Below, in pieces: positions 16,211 through 24,683 of a DNA stretch of 64,000 nucleotides. The stretch lies in contig JAXGPX010000008.1 of assembly GCA_040766745.1 (NCBI GenBank), positions 1 to 64,000 on the forward strand, in the 5' to 3' direction. A program made the translations under genes and the position numbers. The notes below the pieces were generated by a model that was given only the letters and a program-made list of their open reading frames with translations, had not been told where the DNA came from and ran no database searches. Source of the DNA: JAXGPX01 sp040766745. GTDB lineage: Bacteria; Bacillota; Sulfobacillia; Fermentithermobacillales; Fermentithermobacillaceae. The stretch's first letter is position 1; each line of letters starts with the position of its first letter.

Positions 16211-16804
16211 GTGTCACATACCAACAGTGCACGGCCTGCAAGGCCAGTTGCCAACCAATCCGGTTTTACGCTGGTAGAATTGGTTGTTGCGCTTACCGTT
16301 GGTGTCTTGCTGCTAACCGCTGCAGTGAGTTTCGTGTCGAGGACAGCCAGAATATTGCACCGGCTGAGGATTGAACGAGAGATCAGAGATTCGGGCCTTC
16401 TTGCAGTAGAGGCAATTGAAAAAGGGTTCCGGAGTGCCCTTGAGTATGGTGGGAAAGTCCTGGACATATCGGATAGCCGCGTGGTTGCCGGTGGGCCTGA
16501 GTACACAGTGAGTCTTGAAGCCAAAGGTGATGTGCTGGAACTCAAAGTATTGGAATCGGAAGCGCCGGGATCGGGAGATTCAGACGGAACACAGAGCTCC
16601 ACAACATGTTGGCCTGGGGGAGATCTGAAATGCAGAAGTCTGCGTGTAAGGTCTCTAGTGGACGATTGCTATGTTGACGGCTCGGCCCCAGGAGCCTCTA
16701 ACGGGCGAGTCATTGTCATCCAGTTCGAACTGGGAGAGGACGTATATGGGATATCAAGGCCTTTCAAAGCGGCCTTTGCAGCACGCAAGAGCACAGATGA
16801 CTAG
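16211..16804 (+). CDS. Minor prepilin, PilW/GspJ-like
   Basis: About 197 residues, with a canonical prepilin site: G18 followed by FTLVEL (E23 is mature position 5) and the helix VVALTVGVLLLTAAVSFV. The body contains ISDSRVVAGGPEYTVSLEAKGD, and a Cys pair may form a disulphide. The GTG at 16211 is chosen because it begins eight bases after the previous stop and leaves a leader of normal length. A longer frame from 16145 would overlap the previous gene and add an unlikely 22 residues. The ribosome binding site is poor, so translation is probably coupled to the preceding gene. Confidence 0.75.
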   Translation: MSHTNSARPARPVANQSGFTLVELVVALTVGVLLLTAAVSFVSRTARILHRLRIEREIRDSGLLAVEAIEKGFRSALEYGGKVLDISDSRVVAGGPEYTVSLEAKGDVLELKVLESEAPGSGDSDGTQSSTTCWPGGDLKCRSLRVRSLVDDCYVDGSAPGASNGRVIVIQFELGEDVYGISRPFKAAFAARKSTDD

Positions 16805-18086
16805 AGAGAGTGCAAGAACACAGAACTGCCGGAGTCTCCTGGGAACGCTGCGCTGCCCGGGGGATATTGGAGAGAGCGGCTCAGCTCTTGTTTATGCGGT
16901 AGTTCTGTTTGGACTTCTTGCCATAATCCTGACCGGTGCAATCTCACAGGAAGGCAGCGCTCAGGTGCTCAACATACAGACCGGCCAGAGGCGAAAGGCT
17001 TTGGATCTAGCCAGGGGGGCCATTGACGAAATGCTGAAGGCACTTTATGAAAACGGGTTTGACCTTACAAAGTGTCCAGAGTTTTCCTATGTTTCCGGCG
17101 TCTCTGAGATTACTCGCGAGAATCCCACAGAGAAATGGACTGCAACAGCAACAGCCTACAAGGACCTGGGTGACTGCATTTGGGTAGTAGGAGAAGCCAG
17201 GGTAGTGGAAGTTTCTGCAACAGTCAAGGTAAAGTTGGAACCTTGCTCCCTTTCTGATCTTTTCCCGGACAGCGTATTGGTTGCAGGCAGTGGGTTAAGT
17301 TTTGACCTGGACAAGAAGTCTGAGGGTGCGAACATTTTTGGCAATGTTCATGTTGGCGGTGAATGGCCCGCAACCGAAATTCCCGGCGAAGTTATCATAT
17401 ACGGTGATGTAAATGAAGGCCATCGAATCTCAGTTCCGGCCCCTGATGAAGTTACAGGGCCGGTCCAGGCAGTTATTGATGAAAAGGAGAACGCTGGCTC
17501 CTGGTGGGATCTTGGCCAGGAACAGCATGTTACCATTGAGCACGATACTAAGGCCAAGAACCTGTCTATTTCAGGGAACGGGAGTTTGGTTGTTGAGCAA
17601 GGGGCATGGCTGTATGTAGAAGGCAGTTTTTCCGCCAATGGTAACCCTGACATAACAATAGACGGTGTCTTGGCAGTTGGTGGGCATATAAACCTTGGTG
17701 CCAGTGGGGACGTTCCCATTTCAGGCAATGGGACTATCGTATGCCTTGGAGATAACTGGAAGTCAAAGATTACGCTCGGGCAAGGAAACTGGGGTGGCAT
17801 TTCGATTATCTGTGCCGGTGAGCTGGAGCTAAGTTTTGTGGGGACTCCTGAGGTGGACCCTCCTGCGTTGTTTGTATACGCCAGAAAACTTGATGTGAAT
17901 TTCGAAACATCCCAGTTGTTTGAGTTAGATCCTTGCTGCCTGATTTCGCCAGAGAGTTTAACTGCGAAGTTCAAAGATGCCGGACTGGTCCAACTTCATG
18001 CAGGCGAGTTACAGTGGGATGCAGACATGCCTATTCATGGCGGCTTGTATCGAATTACAGGTTGGACAGAAGGTAAGGGGCATTGA
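16797..18086 (+). CDS. PilX/GspK-like minor prepilin with a large beta-rich domain
   Basis: About 429 residues. The prepilin-like start is ESG then SALVYAVVLFGLLAIILTG; mature position 5 is Tyr instead of Glu, a feature shared with GspK/PilX proteins that cap the minor pilin complex. After a helical segment (about 50-80), the long C-terminal part has repeated short strands rich in Gly, Asn, Ile and Val (LSISGNGSLVVEQG; ITIDGVLAVGGHINLG; ISGNGTIVCLGDN). This suggests a right-handed beta-helix, possibly an adhesive or tip domain. The ATG at 16797 overlaps the previous stop by eight bases, which indicates coupling. Family role inferred; the beta-helix reading is moderate. Confidence 0.65.
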   Translation: MTRESARTQNCRSLLGTLRCPGDIGESGSALVYAVVLFGLLAIILTGAISQEGSAQVLNIQTGQRRKALDLARGAIDEMLKALYENGFDLTKCPEFSYVSGVSEITRENPTEKWTATATAYKDLGDCIWVVGEARVVEVSATVKVKLEPCSLSDLFPDSVLVAGSGLSFDLDKKSEGANIFGNVHVGGEWPATEIPGEVIIYGDVNEGHRISVPAPDEVTGPVQAVIDEKENAGSWWDLGQEQHVTIEHDTKAKNLSISGNGSLVVEQGAWLYVEGSFSANGNPDITIDGVLAVGGHINLGASGDVPISGNGTIVCLGDNWKSKITLGQGNWGGISIICAGELELSFVGTPEVDPPALFVYARKLDVNFETSQLFELDPCCLISPESLTAKFKDAGLVQLHAGELQWDADMPIHGGLYRITGWTEGKGH

Positions 18087-18196
18087 AGAGGGCTGGATCG
18101 GACCGTGAAGAGGTCCGAAGAAACCAGGTTGTGTTGCGAGGTATTGAAGCAAGCTGCATTGGACCCGGGGGAGTAGAAAAACGGAGGTAAAGCGAT

Positions 18197-19141
18197 ATGG
18201 CAGTTTCAAATAGAGGGTTGCGCCTGGGTTTGGATCTTTCAAACCCGGTGAGGGCAGTGCTTTTCTCTGAGGAATCCGGTGAGATTGCTGCATTCATGAC
18301 GGCACAGACTGGCTTTGACCAGGGTTCAAAGGTGAAACTGACTTCCCTTGCCCGAGAGATTAGGGATTTTTGCAGGCCCTTCAAGGTTCGTCCAGATGGC
18401 GTCGCCTCGCTGCCAATCGAGAACTGTCATCTGTTCACTGTATCCATCCCCCTTCTGGACAAAAAGGAGTTCCGGCAAGCCATACACCTCCAGGTGGAAC
18501 GGGTTGTCCCAGGAGGCTCGAACAACATGAGAATGGCTGTACAGGAATGGCCTGCCAAATTGCCGCCTCTTCCCTCAACCGGTGCCGTGCATGACAGCAA
18601 AACCTATGTCGTGGCAGCCGCCGAGTCAGATTCAGTCCGGGCAGCAGAATCTTTGATGAAAATGGCAGGGATCCGGCCTGTGGCTGTTGAGATTCCTGCA
18701 AGCCCTGCATGCCGCACAAGTTGGCGGATCTTGACTGAGATGCTAGATGAGATTAATGAACCTGGCGTGCCCACGGCCCGGTTCAACATAGCATTGGTTG
18801 TGGGCCCTGGCGAGGCTCAGTTGCATCTGGCTTTCCATAGCTGCCCATGGCTCATGCGGGAGATTCCCCTGGATCCTGACAATCCATTTGTCAACGCTCA
18901 GATCATTGCCGGCGAGGTTTCACGGTCGGCGCGATTTGTCACAAATTCACTGGACGGCGAGTTTTCCGGGGGCATTACTCTCATGGGCGCATCAGAGAAA
19001 ATTGACTTCATTGCCGATTACCTTGGTGAAGAAGTAGGTATCAGGACCCAGGTTTTTGGTCCGTCCTTCTCCAAATGCGGTTCTGAGTACGGTGTTGCTG
19101 CAGGTTCAGCTTTTCCAAAGGAAGGTGGGGAGTTGCTATGA
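18197..19141 (+). CDS. pilM: Type IV pilus assembly protein PilM
   Basis: A 314-residue actin-like protein (FtsA fold) of the cytoplasmic ring that binds the N-terminus of PilN. The first strand LRLGLDLSNPVRAVLF has the phosphate-1 Asp, and later segments (PVAVEIPASPACRT; IALVVGPGEAQLHLAF; SGGITLMGASEKID) follow the actin-fold order. ACGGAGGTAA precedes the ATG. Sequence identity to model PilM is low by eye; the call depends in part on position just before PilN- and PilO-like genes. Its stop overlaps the next start (ATGA). Confidence 0.8.
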   Translation: MAVSNRGLRLGLDLSNPVRAVLFSEESGEIAAFMTAQTGFDQGSKVKLTSLAREIRDFCRPFKVRPDGVASLPIENCHLFTVSIPLLDKKEFRQAIHLQVERVVPGGSNNMRMAVQEWPAKLPPLPSTGAVHDSKTYVVAAAESDSVRAAESLMKMAGIRPVAVEIPASPACRTSWRILTEMLDEINEPGVPTARFNIALVVGPGEAQLHLAFHSCPWLMREIPLDPDNPFVNAQIIAGEVSRSARFVTNSLDGEFSGGITLMGASEKIDFIADYLGEEVGIRTQVFGPSFSKCGSEYGVAAGSAFPKEGGELL

Positions 19142-19725
19142 CATGTCCGGTGGCTCCAAGGGAAGAAGATAAGATTCGCGAAGCCTCCTCCTGCCAAGCA
19201 GACTTGAACCTTCTGCGGCCCGATATTCTCGGTTTGCTTGAGGAACGTGAGCGTAAGGCCTTTTTGATTCGCCTAGTTTTCATCGGTGCCGCATTAGTTA
19301 TCTGGGTGATGGTTGCTCTAAGGGCATGGGAAATCGGAGTGATTATTTCCGAGAGACGATGTGATGAATTGGAGATGGAACGTGTTTCTCAAGAGATTGA
19401 GAAGGTCACTGCACAACTTAGCGTTGTGTCCCCGGGTGTTCGAGAGGCCCGTGAGGAGATAGCAAACCAGGTAAATTGGGCAAACCGGTTGAGTAAAATT
19501 CGCAGTTTGGTGCCAGAGGGCTGCATTCTTGGAACCTTCAACGTACGAAAGGACGCTACTGTCCAGTTATCAGGGTTGGCCCAGGAGCCTTCATGTTACG
19601 CCCAGGTGCTAGACGCAGTGGGCAATGCCGAGTTCGTCACCGGCGTCAAATCAGCTTCTTTGATCTCGTCAAAGCAGGGAGGTTACGAATTCCTGATTGT
19701 TATCGCTACACGACCAACAGACTGA
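19138..19725 (+). CDS. pilN: Type IV pilus assembly protein PilN
   Basis: A 195-residue bitopic inner-membrane protein. A cytoplasmic N-terminus of about 40 residues would contact PilM; here it reads ADLNLLRPDILGLLEERERK instead of the classical INLLP motif. Then come one membrane span (LVFIGAALVIWVMVALRAW), a coiled-coil region (SERRCDELEMERVSQEIEK) and a small ferredoxin-like domain (LSKIRSLVPEGCILGTFNV). It overlaps pilM by four bases. Together with PilM and PilO it forms the alignment complex that links the motor to the pilus. Confidence 0.8.
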   Translation: MTCPVAPREEDKIREASSCQADLNLLRPDILGLLEERERKAFLIRLVFIGAALVIWVMVALRAWEIGVIISERRCDELEMERVSQEIEKVTAQLSVVSPGVREAREEIANQVNWANRLSKIRSLVPEGCILGTFNVRKDATVQLSGLAQEPSCYAQVLDAVGNAEFVTGVKSASLISSKQGGYEFLIVIATRPTD

Positions 19726-19783
19726 AACGTAAGTACCTGCCGTACGACTTAAGTGAATGGATGTTATGGTGAAGGGGTTAGGT

Positions 19784-20347
19784 ATGAAAAGAATGTCCCG
19801 TGAAAGAAAAATTGTCGTTTTGACTGCTACACCTGTAATTGTGGCCCTTATTGGCACCGGGGTTCTAGTGTATTCTACACGCCTAAGAAATCAAGAAATG
19901 GCTATCAATGAAGAACTCTCGCTTGAAGTTGCTGCTCTTAGAGGCAGCTTGAGCCGCCTGGAAAAATCTCTGACCAATCTCGAGGCACTTCCCCCACTTG
20001 CCGGCCCCGGCTCAGAGAAATATCTGATTGCACTGATTAACAGTTCCGCAGATAGGGCTGGAGTAAAGGTTGTGTCTCTTGTCTACTCTGTGCAGGCCGG
20101 TGAAACAGACCCTGCCCTAGGGGTTATTGATTTCAGCCTTGAGGTTGAAGGCGGGGAAGAGCCCCAGGCCCGCTGCCTTGCCATACTTCAAGAGTCTGTA
20201 ACCGGAATTAAACTTGGGACTATTGACGGCCTGATTGGAGGCGAAGGCTCCTCGCTCTTTGGCCGTTTGCAGAGAACACGGTTGTATAGTGATAAGATGA
20301 AAATCACAGGCCGGGTGTTCTTTGAGTCCGGAGATTCCTCTAGGTAG
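19784..20347 (+). CDS. pilO: Type IV pilus assembly protein PilO
   Basis: A bitopic protein of about 187 residues: one N-terminal membrane span (IVVLTATPVIVALIGTGVLVY), a coiled coil (LSLEVAALRGSLSRLEKSL) and a ferredoxin-like domain (YLIALINSSADRAGVKVVSL). This is the PilO plan, and the PilN/PilO pair is in the usual order. The ATG at 19784 is chosen because GAAGGGG lies about eight bases before it; a frame from 19757 would add nine residues with no good ribosome binding site. The gene abuts the next start. Confidence 0.8.
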   Translation: MKRMSRERKIVVLTATPVIVALIGTGVLVYSTRLRNQEMAINEELSLEVAALRGSLSRLEKSLTNLEALPPLAGPGSEKYLIALINSSADRAGVKVVSLVYSVQAGETDPALGVIDFSLEVEGGEEPQARCLAILQESVTGIKLGTIDGLIGGEGSSLFGRLQRTRLYSDKMKITGRVFFESGDSSR

Positions 20348-21115
20348 GTGAGTATGGCAAGTATGGATGTTTTGGTCTTTTTAACCGGGTTGTGCCTTGG
20401 GAGTTTCGGAGGTATGCTGGCTGCTAGGCTTCCTGCCGGGGAACCTCCTACCGGCAGATCTCGCTGCCCTGAATGCCGTCATACCCTTGGGCTTTCGGAA
20501 CTCATACCTGTAATTAGTTATGTGCTGCAAAGAGGTAAGTGCAGACATTGCGGCTGTAGAATAAGTCCTGGGTACTTGACTGTGGAACTGTCAACAGCCG
20601 TGAGTTTTCTTCTCATTTACAGGTGCTTTGGCCTGGGCCTAGCTGGTATCTTACATATTGCAGTGGCCTTCCACCTATGTGTTCTAGCCGGGACCGATAT
20701 GATGTATGGCCTGCTTCCAAACAAGATTCTGCTCTCAATGTCAGCGTTTGTCCTCATTCTCAGGTTGCTTGGCCATGTACCGGTAGTGGGGCTTGCGCCT
20801 GTATCCCCCTGGTCAGCCCGAGCGTGGGCCAGCCTAGCCAATGGATTCTGGGGCGCATGCATTGGATTTGGCCTTCTCTATGTGGTGGCTCTTGTAAAAC
20901 CCGGGGCGATGGGTGGCGGTGACGTGAAAATGGCCGGGGTAATCGGGTTCTATCTGGGGTTATACAAGATCTTACCGGGGCTGGGACTTGGGTTTTTCTT
21001 GTCTTCTTTGTACTGCGTTCCTATGCTGATTTTTGGACGGCTCAAGAAAACCGATACCATTCCCCTTGGAATTTTCCTTTCATTTTCCACGATTCTTATT
21101 GCAGTTCTTACCTGA
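20348..21115 (+). CDS. pilD: Prepilin peptidase (A24 family) PilD
   Basis: The membrane aspartyl protease that cuts prepilin leaders and methylates the new N-terminus, 255 residues. The N-terminal methylase part has the zinc-type cysteines CPEC and CRHC. The two catalytic Asp residues are in GTDMMYGLLPNK and GGGDVKMAG, and membrane spans run through the rest. The start is GTG directly after the pilO stop. It closes the pilus operon, so the operon encodes its own processing enzyme. The prepilins above are its expected substrates. No PilT retraction ATPase or PilQ secretin is in the window. Confidence 0.95.
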   Translation: MSMASMDVLVFLTGLCLGSFGGMLAARLPAGEPPTGRSRCPECRHTLGLSELIPVISYVLQRGKCRHCGCRISPGYLTVELSTAVSFLLIYRCFGLGLAGILHIAVAFHLCVLAGTDMMYGLLPNKILLSMSAFVLILRLLGHVPVVGLAPVSPWSARAWASLANGFWGACIGFGLLYVVALVKPGAMGGGDVKMAGVIGFYLGLYKILPGLGLGFFLSSLYCVPMLIFGRLKKTDTIPLGIFLSFSTILIAVLT

Positions 21116-21124
21116 GCAATAGCA

Positions 21125-21715
21125 AGCCGCAGCTGTGCCTCGGCAAGCACACCTTAGCACAACCTATTCTGCTGAACGACAGTTGAACCAAAACCGTGCC
21201 TTTGCAGGTATATGCTTAGCAGAACCTGGCTTCTGGAACGTCAGTCAAGCCACAGCCGTGCCTCTGCACACACACCTTAGCACAAATCTGTTCTCCGGAA
21301 CGACAGTCTAACCCAAACTGTGCCTTTGCGAGCACACTTAGCGCAGAACCGTTCTCCAGAACGACAGTCTAACCAAAACCGTGCCTTTGCAGGCACATGC
21401 TTAGCGGAACCTGGCTTCCGGAACGCCGGTCAAGCCACAGCCGTGCCTCTGCGAGCACACTTAGCGCAGAACCGTTCTCCAGAACGACAGTCTAACCAAA
21501 ACCGTGCCTTTGCAGGCACATGCTTAGCGGAACCTGGCTTCCGGAACGCCGGTCAAGCCACAGCCGTGCCTCTGCGAGCACACTTAGCGCAGAACCGTTC
21601 TCCAGAACGACAGTCTAACCAAAACCGTGCCTTTGCAGGCATATGCTTAGCGGAACCTGGCTTCTGGAACGCCATTCATGCCGACCCTGTGCTTTACAGA
21701 GACCTGGAGTTGTAA
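21125..21715. repeat. Ten tandem copies of a ~61.6-bp intergenic repeat
   Basis: The shared word GTGCCT (GTGCTT in the last copy) falls at 21135, 21196, 21258, 21320, 21381, 21443, 21504, 21566, 21627 and 21689, so the units are 61 or 62 bp long. From about 21320 they are nearly identical as 123-bp dimers (GTGCCTTTGCAGGCACATGC alternating with GTGCCTCTGCGAGCACAC), while earlier copies are more worn. Typical words are GAACCTGG, GAACGACAGTCTAACC and TTAGCG. Because 123 is divisible by three, one frame stays open for 131 codons, but it is only repeated sequence. The array follows the pilus operon directly. Confidence 0.92.
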
Positions 21716-22048
21716 AGCTGGCTACAAACGTGTATTAGCTTAGTGGAGTTTCATATGGAAGGTGCATTATATGCCAGAGGCGTAATACTAGAGTAGTAAC
21801 AGAAAACGAAATATTCACTTGCATGGTCCCGGCTGGGGCACGGCTTGGGAACCGTGTCTCTGGTGGCAGATCGGGTGTCCCTGGAATAGCCGGTGGGAGT
21901 TTTGGATGAGCTTGGTCAATCGGGCAAGACGGTGTTTCGCTCGCAGGTGTCTCTGGAATATCTTTCGGGAGTTACAAAGGAGCCTATGAAAACATTTCAG
22001 CATGGGCTTGAAAATGCTATCAACCACGATAGAAAGAGGTGAGACTCA
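21716..22048 (+). other. Spacer before the ABC exporter, with a short direct repeat and possible leader peptide
   Basis: The words GGTGTCCCTGGAATA (21874) and GGTGTCTCTGGAATA (21946) are 72 bp apart and begin two similar segments. An 18-codon frame at 21986-22042 starts with ATG behind AAGGAG, reads MKTFQHGLENAINHDRKR and ends seven bases before the GTG of the ABC gene, in the same frame. It may serve translational coupling. Nothing else is recognised here. Confidence 0.4.
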
Positions 22049-22906
22049 GTGTTCAGAGTCAGAGAATTGAAGTTCAAGTACCCCAAGAGCAAAGAAGACA
22101 CAATAAAAGGTATTGAGTTCGATTTTGAAGACGGCGAGATTTTTGGATTTCTAGGCCCGTCAGGCGCAGGCAAAACTACCACTCAGAAAATCATGATCGG
22201 GCTTCTCAAAGACCACCGGGGCGAAATTCTGTACAAGGGAAAGGATCTCAGAACCTACGGCCGGGAGTTTTTCCATGAAATCGGCGTAGGTTTCGAAGTA
22301 CCCGTCCATTTTTCCAAACTCACGGCCATGGAGAACCTTGATTTCTATGGGAGGCTGTACAGAGACCACGCTGACGTAGAAGGACTGCTCAAAAGGGTTG
22401 GGCTTTGGGAAGACCGGGACAAGAAGGTTGCTGAATTTTCCAAGGGGATGAAAATCCGCCTGAATTTCGTCCGGGCAATGCTGAACAAACCCAGAATGCT
22501 GTTTCTTGATGAACCTACCAGCGGGCTGGACCCAAAGAACGCCAGGATTATCAAAGATATTATCCTTGAATTCCAGCAGTCTGGTGGCACGGTGTTTTTG
22601 ACGACCCACTTGATGCACGATGCCGATGAATTGTGTGACCGGGTGGCATTCATTGCCGATGGTGAAATCAGGGAAATCGATTCGCCTAGGAATTTGAAAC
22701 TCAGGTATGGCCGGAGAGAAGTAAGCGTTGAGTACCGGGATCAGGAATACGGCCTGCAAAAAGAGGCGTTTGATATGGACACCCTGGCTGAAAACGCGCG
22801 GTTCTTCCAAATTTTGAGGACTAAAGAACTTATAACAATTCACAGCGGTGAGACCACCCTTGACGACATTTTCATCAAAGTGACAGGGGTGAGGCTCCGT
22901 GAGTAA
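22049..22906 (+). CDS. ABC transporter ATP-binding protein
   Basis: A 285-residue ATPase of an ABC-2 type exporter. It has Walker A GPSGAGKTT, a signature variant EFSKGMKIRL in place of LSGGQ, Walker B MLFLDEPTSGLD and the switch His in LTTHLM. A C-terminal extension of about 60 residues (REVSVEYRDQEYGL, ending LDDIFIKVTG) is typical of drug- or antibiotic-type exporters. The start is GTG after GAAAGAGG. Its end overlaps the next gene by eight bases, and two permease genes follow, so the complex is probably one ATPase dimer with a two-permease heterodimer. The substrate is unknown. Confidence 0.92.
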   Translation: MFRVRELKFKYPKSKEDTIKGIEFDFEDGEIFGFLGPSGAGKTTTQKIMIGLLKDHRGEILYKGKDLRTYGREFFHEIGVGFEVPVHFSKLTAMENLDFYGRLYRDHADVEGLLKRVGLWEDRDKKVAEFSKGMKIRLNFVRAMLNKPRMLFLDEPTSGLDPKNARIIKDIILEFQQSGGTVFLTTHLMHDADELCDRVAFIADGEIREIDSPRNLKLRYGRREVSVEYRDQEYGLQKEAFDMDTLAENARFFQILRTKELITIHSGETTLDDIFIKVTGVRLRE

Positions 22907-23669
22907 AGTAGATCAGGTTCCGGGCCAAACCCCGAAAGCAGCACCTGCAAATCGATTGGCAGTCATGTACACAGGCGAAATCAACCGCATGAAGAGGTAT
23001 GGAATTACAGGTGCCAGCCTTTTTGTGGCAGCCATATGGATAATGATAATTCAGTTCGCTGATGTATCAGACATGAGTTTCGTCTTTCCGTTTACTTTGT
23101 TCATGGATGCTACTCTCATGTCACTGCTGCTTGCCGGCGTAACCATGATTTTCGAAAAGCAGGAGAACACCTTCAAATCTATGATGGTGCTTCCAATAAC
23201 CGGAGACGACTATCTTTTCGGCAAGTCTTTGGCCATTGTTACGTCAAGCTTGACTACACTAGTACTGCTGCTTGCATACGGAATCGGGTTTAAGGGCCTG
23301 GAAGTGAGCATTTTAGGTGTTACAGGAGCCGTTGTACTGGTAGCCTTCGCGTTTGCCCAGGTTGGGATTGTCATGACCTACTACTCTGAAGATTTCACTG
23401 ACCTTCTAATGAACATGTTCAAATTCATGATAGTGCTTGTGGTTCCAACTATCCTCGAAATGGTCAATATTCTAAACGTTGGCTGGGTCAAAACTTTGCA
23501 GTACTTTAATCCTACCAAGAACGCTCTTGTGCTGCTGCAGGCCTCAGTGGTTCCCATAGAAAAAAAGGACCTGGCCATTGCCGTTGTATTTATCATGCTT
23601 ATGGCTGCTGGATTGTACGCCATTTCCCGGAAACTTCTGGTTAAGTATGCTGCAAAGGGAGGCGCCTGA
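22899..23669 (+). CDS. ABC-2 type exporter, membrane subunit 1
   Basis: A polytopic membrane protein of 256 residues, with about six spans by hydrophobicity (for example GASLFVAAIWIMIIQFA and LMSLLLAGVTMIF). Before the third span it contains EKQENTFKSMMVLPI, the amphipathic cytoplasmic segment usual in ABC-2 permeases that touches the ATPase. The start is GTG and overlaps the ATPase gene, so the two are translationally coupled. It has no recognisable substrate domain. The following gene encodes a second permease of similar size. Confidence 0.85.
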   Translation: MSKVDQVPGQTPKAAPANRLAVMYTGEINRMKRYGITGASLFVAAIWIMIIQFADVSDMSFVFPFTLFMDATLMSLLLAGVTMIFEKQENTFKSMMVLPITGDDYLFGKSLAIVTSSLTTLVLLLAYGIGFKGLEVSILGVTGAVVLVAFAFAQVGIVMTYYSEDFTDLLMNMFKFMIVLVVPTILEMVNILNVGWVKTLQYFNPTKNALVLLQASVVPIEKKDLAIAVVFIMLMAAGLYAISRKLLVKYAAKGGA

Positions 23670-23804
23670 GGTGGTGTCTTCGAGTCCCGGCCTATTACGG
23701 CTCAAGATTCTCTACACTCACCGGCTGTGTTTGGCACAATGTGCGATTATTGTCGAATCTATGGCCTCATGGCCCCAAACCATGGGCATAAGGAGGTGTT
23801 CGAG

Positions 23805-24536
23805 TTGTCTTCCTTCTATCTGACCTACGCAGGTTACGAGATACGAAAGTGGCTGAGGGATCCATTTTCCAGGTTCATAATTACGTATCCTGTGGTACTA
23901 GCAGCCATTATCCGGTTTGCCATTCCGTTTGCAGAAAAACAGGCAGGGCGCAGTTTTGCCCCCTTTTACCATGTGATCCTGGCCTCCCTTGCTTTGATAA
24001 TACCCAGAATATCCGGTGCCATAGTTGCGTTCTCAATTCTTGATGACCGTGATGATAACGTGCTGTTTGCAGTAAAGGTGGCTCCCTTGACCTTTGATTT
24101 CTTTATAGGCCTTAAGATGTTCGTGGTGTTTGTGTTCAGTTTTCTCGGGGCAATGTTTGCAGTGTGGTTTGCCGGCCTGGCATCTGTATCGCTGCCTGTT
24201 TTGATTGAAATATCATTCCTTTCGGCTTTCGGTGCCCCGCTTATAGCCCTTTTGATTAACTGTTTTGCAAGCAACAAAGTTGAAGGCTTTGCAGGAATCA
24301 AGGGTTTTAATGGCCTGGTGGTTGTTCCGATTGTGTCGTTGTTCTTCTTTGACAAGAAGGAATTTCTGTTTGCCTTCGAACCAGGGTTCTGGCCTGGCAA
24401 GGCTTTCAGTGCGGCCCTTATAAACCCGGACATCTTCCAACTGAGCTATTCCCAATACTACCTCATAGGGTTGGTTTATGCCGTGACTCTGAATGTTGTT
24501 GTGTATCAGGCTTTCAAGAGGAAGATTGACAGTTAG
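23805..24536 (+). CDS. ABC-2 type exporter, membrane subunit 2
   Basis: About 243 residues with six predicted spans (IITYPVVLAAIIRFAIPF; HVILASLALIIPRISGAIV; MFVVFVFSFLGAMFAVWFAG and others). The coupling segment is FSILDDRDDNVLFAVKVAPL, the same plan as in the preceding permease. A longer frame from 23727 exists. The TTG at 23805 is preferred because AGGAGGTG ends six bases before it and the added residues would be hydrophilic and Cys-rich. It completes the exporter of one ATPase and two permeases. The substrate is unknown. Confidence 0.8.
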   Translation: MSSFYLTYAGYEIRKWLRDPFSRFIITYPVVLAAIIRFAIPFAEKQAGRSFAPFYHVILASLALIIPRISGAIVAFSILDDRDDNVLFAVKVAPLTFDFFIGLKMFVVFVFSFLGAMFAVWFAGLASVSLPVLIEISFLSAFGAPLIALLINCFASNKVEGFAGIKGFNGLVVVPIVSLFFFDKKEFLFAFEPGFWPGKAFSAALINPDIFQLSYSQYYLIGLVYAVTLNVVVYQAFKRKIDS

Positions 24537-24683
24537 GAGTGGCAAAGGTTTGCGTCCCGGCCAGGGTAACAGTCAAAACTAAGGGCTACCCAATGGCCAG
24601 GACGCTATTACATTTGGTGGGTGCGTGGAATTCAGAAACGGCTGATACGGTCTTTACCATGTCAGCTCGGTAAAACCGATCTA

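Noticed and set aside
21320..21715. 131-codon open frame with a 41-residue repeat
   Set aside because: It lies wholly in the tandem array, its period (123 bp) is divisible by three by chance, and there is no ribosome binding site or known family.
21125..21715. CRISPR array
   Set aside because: Units are 61-62 bp and repeated throughout; there are no short identical repeats with unique spacers, and no cas gene is near.
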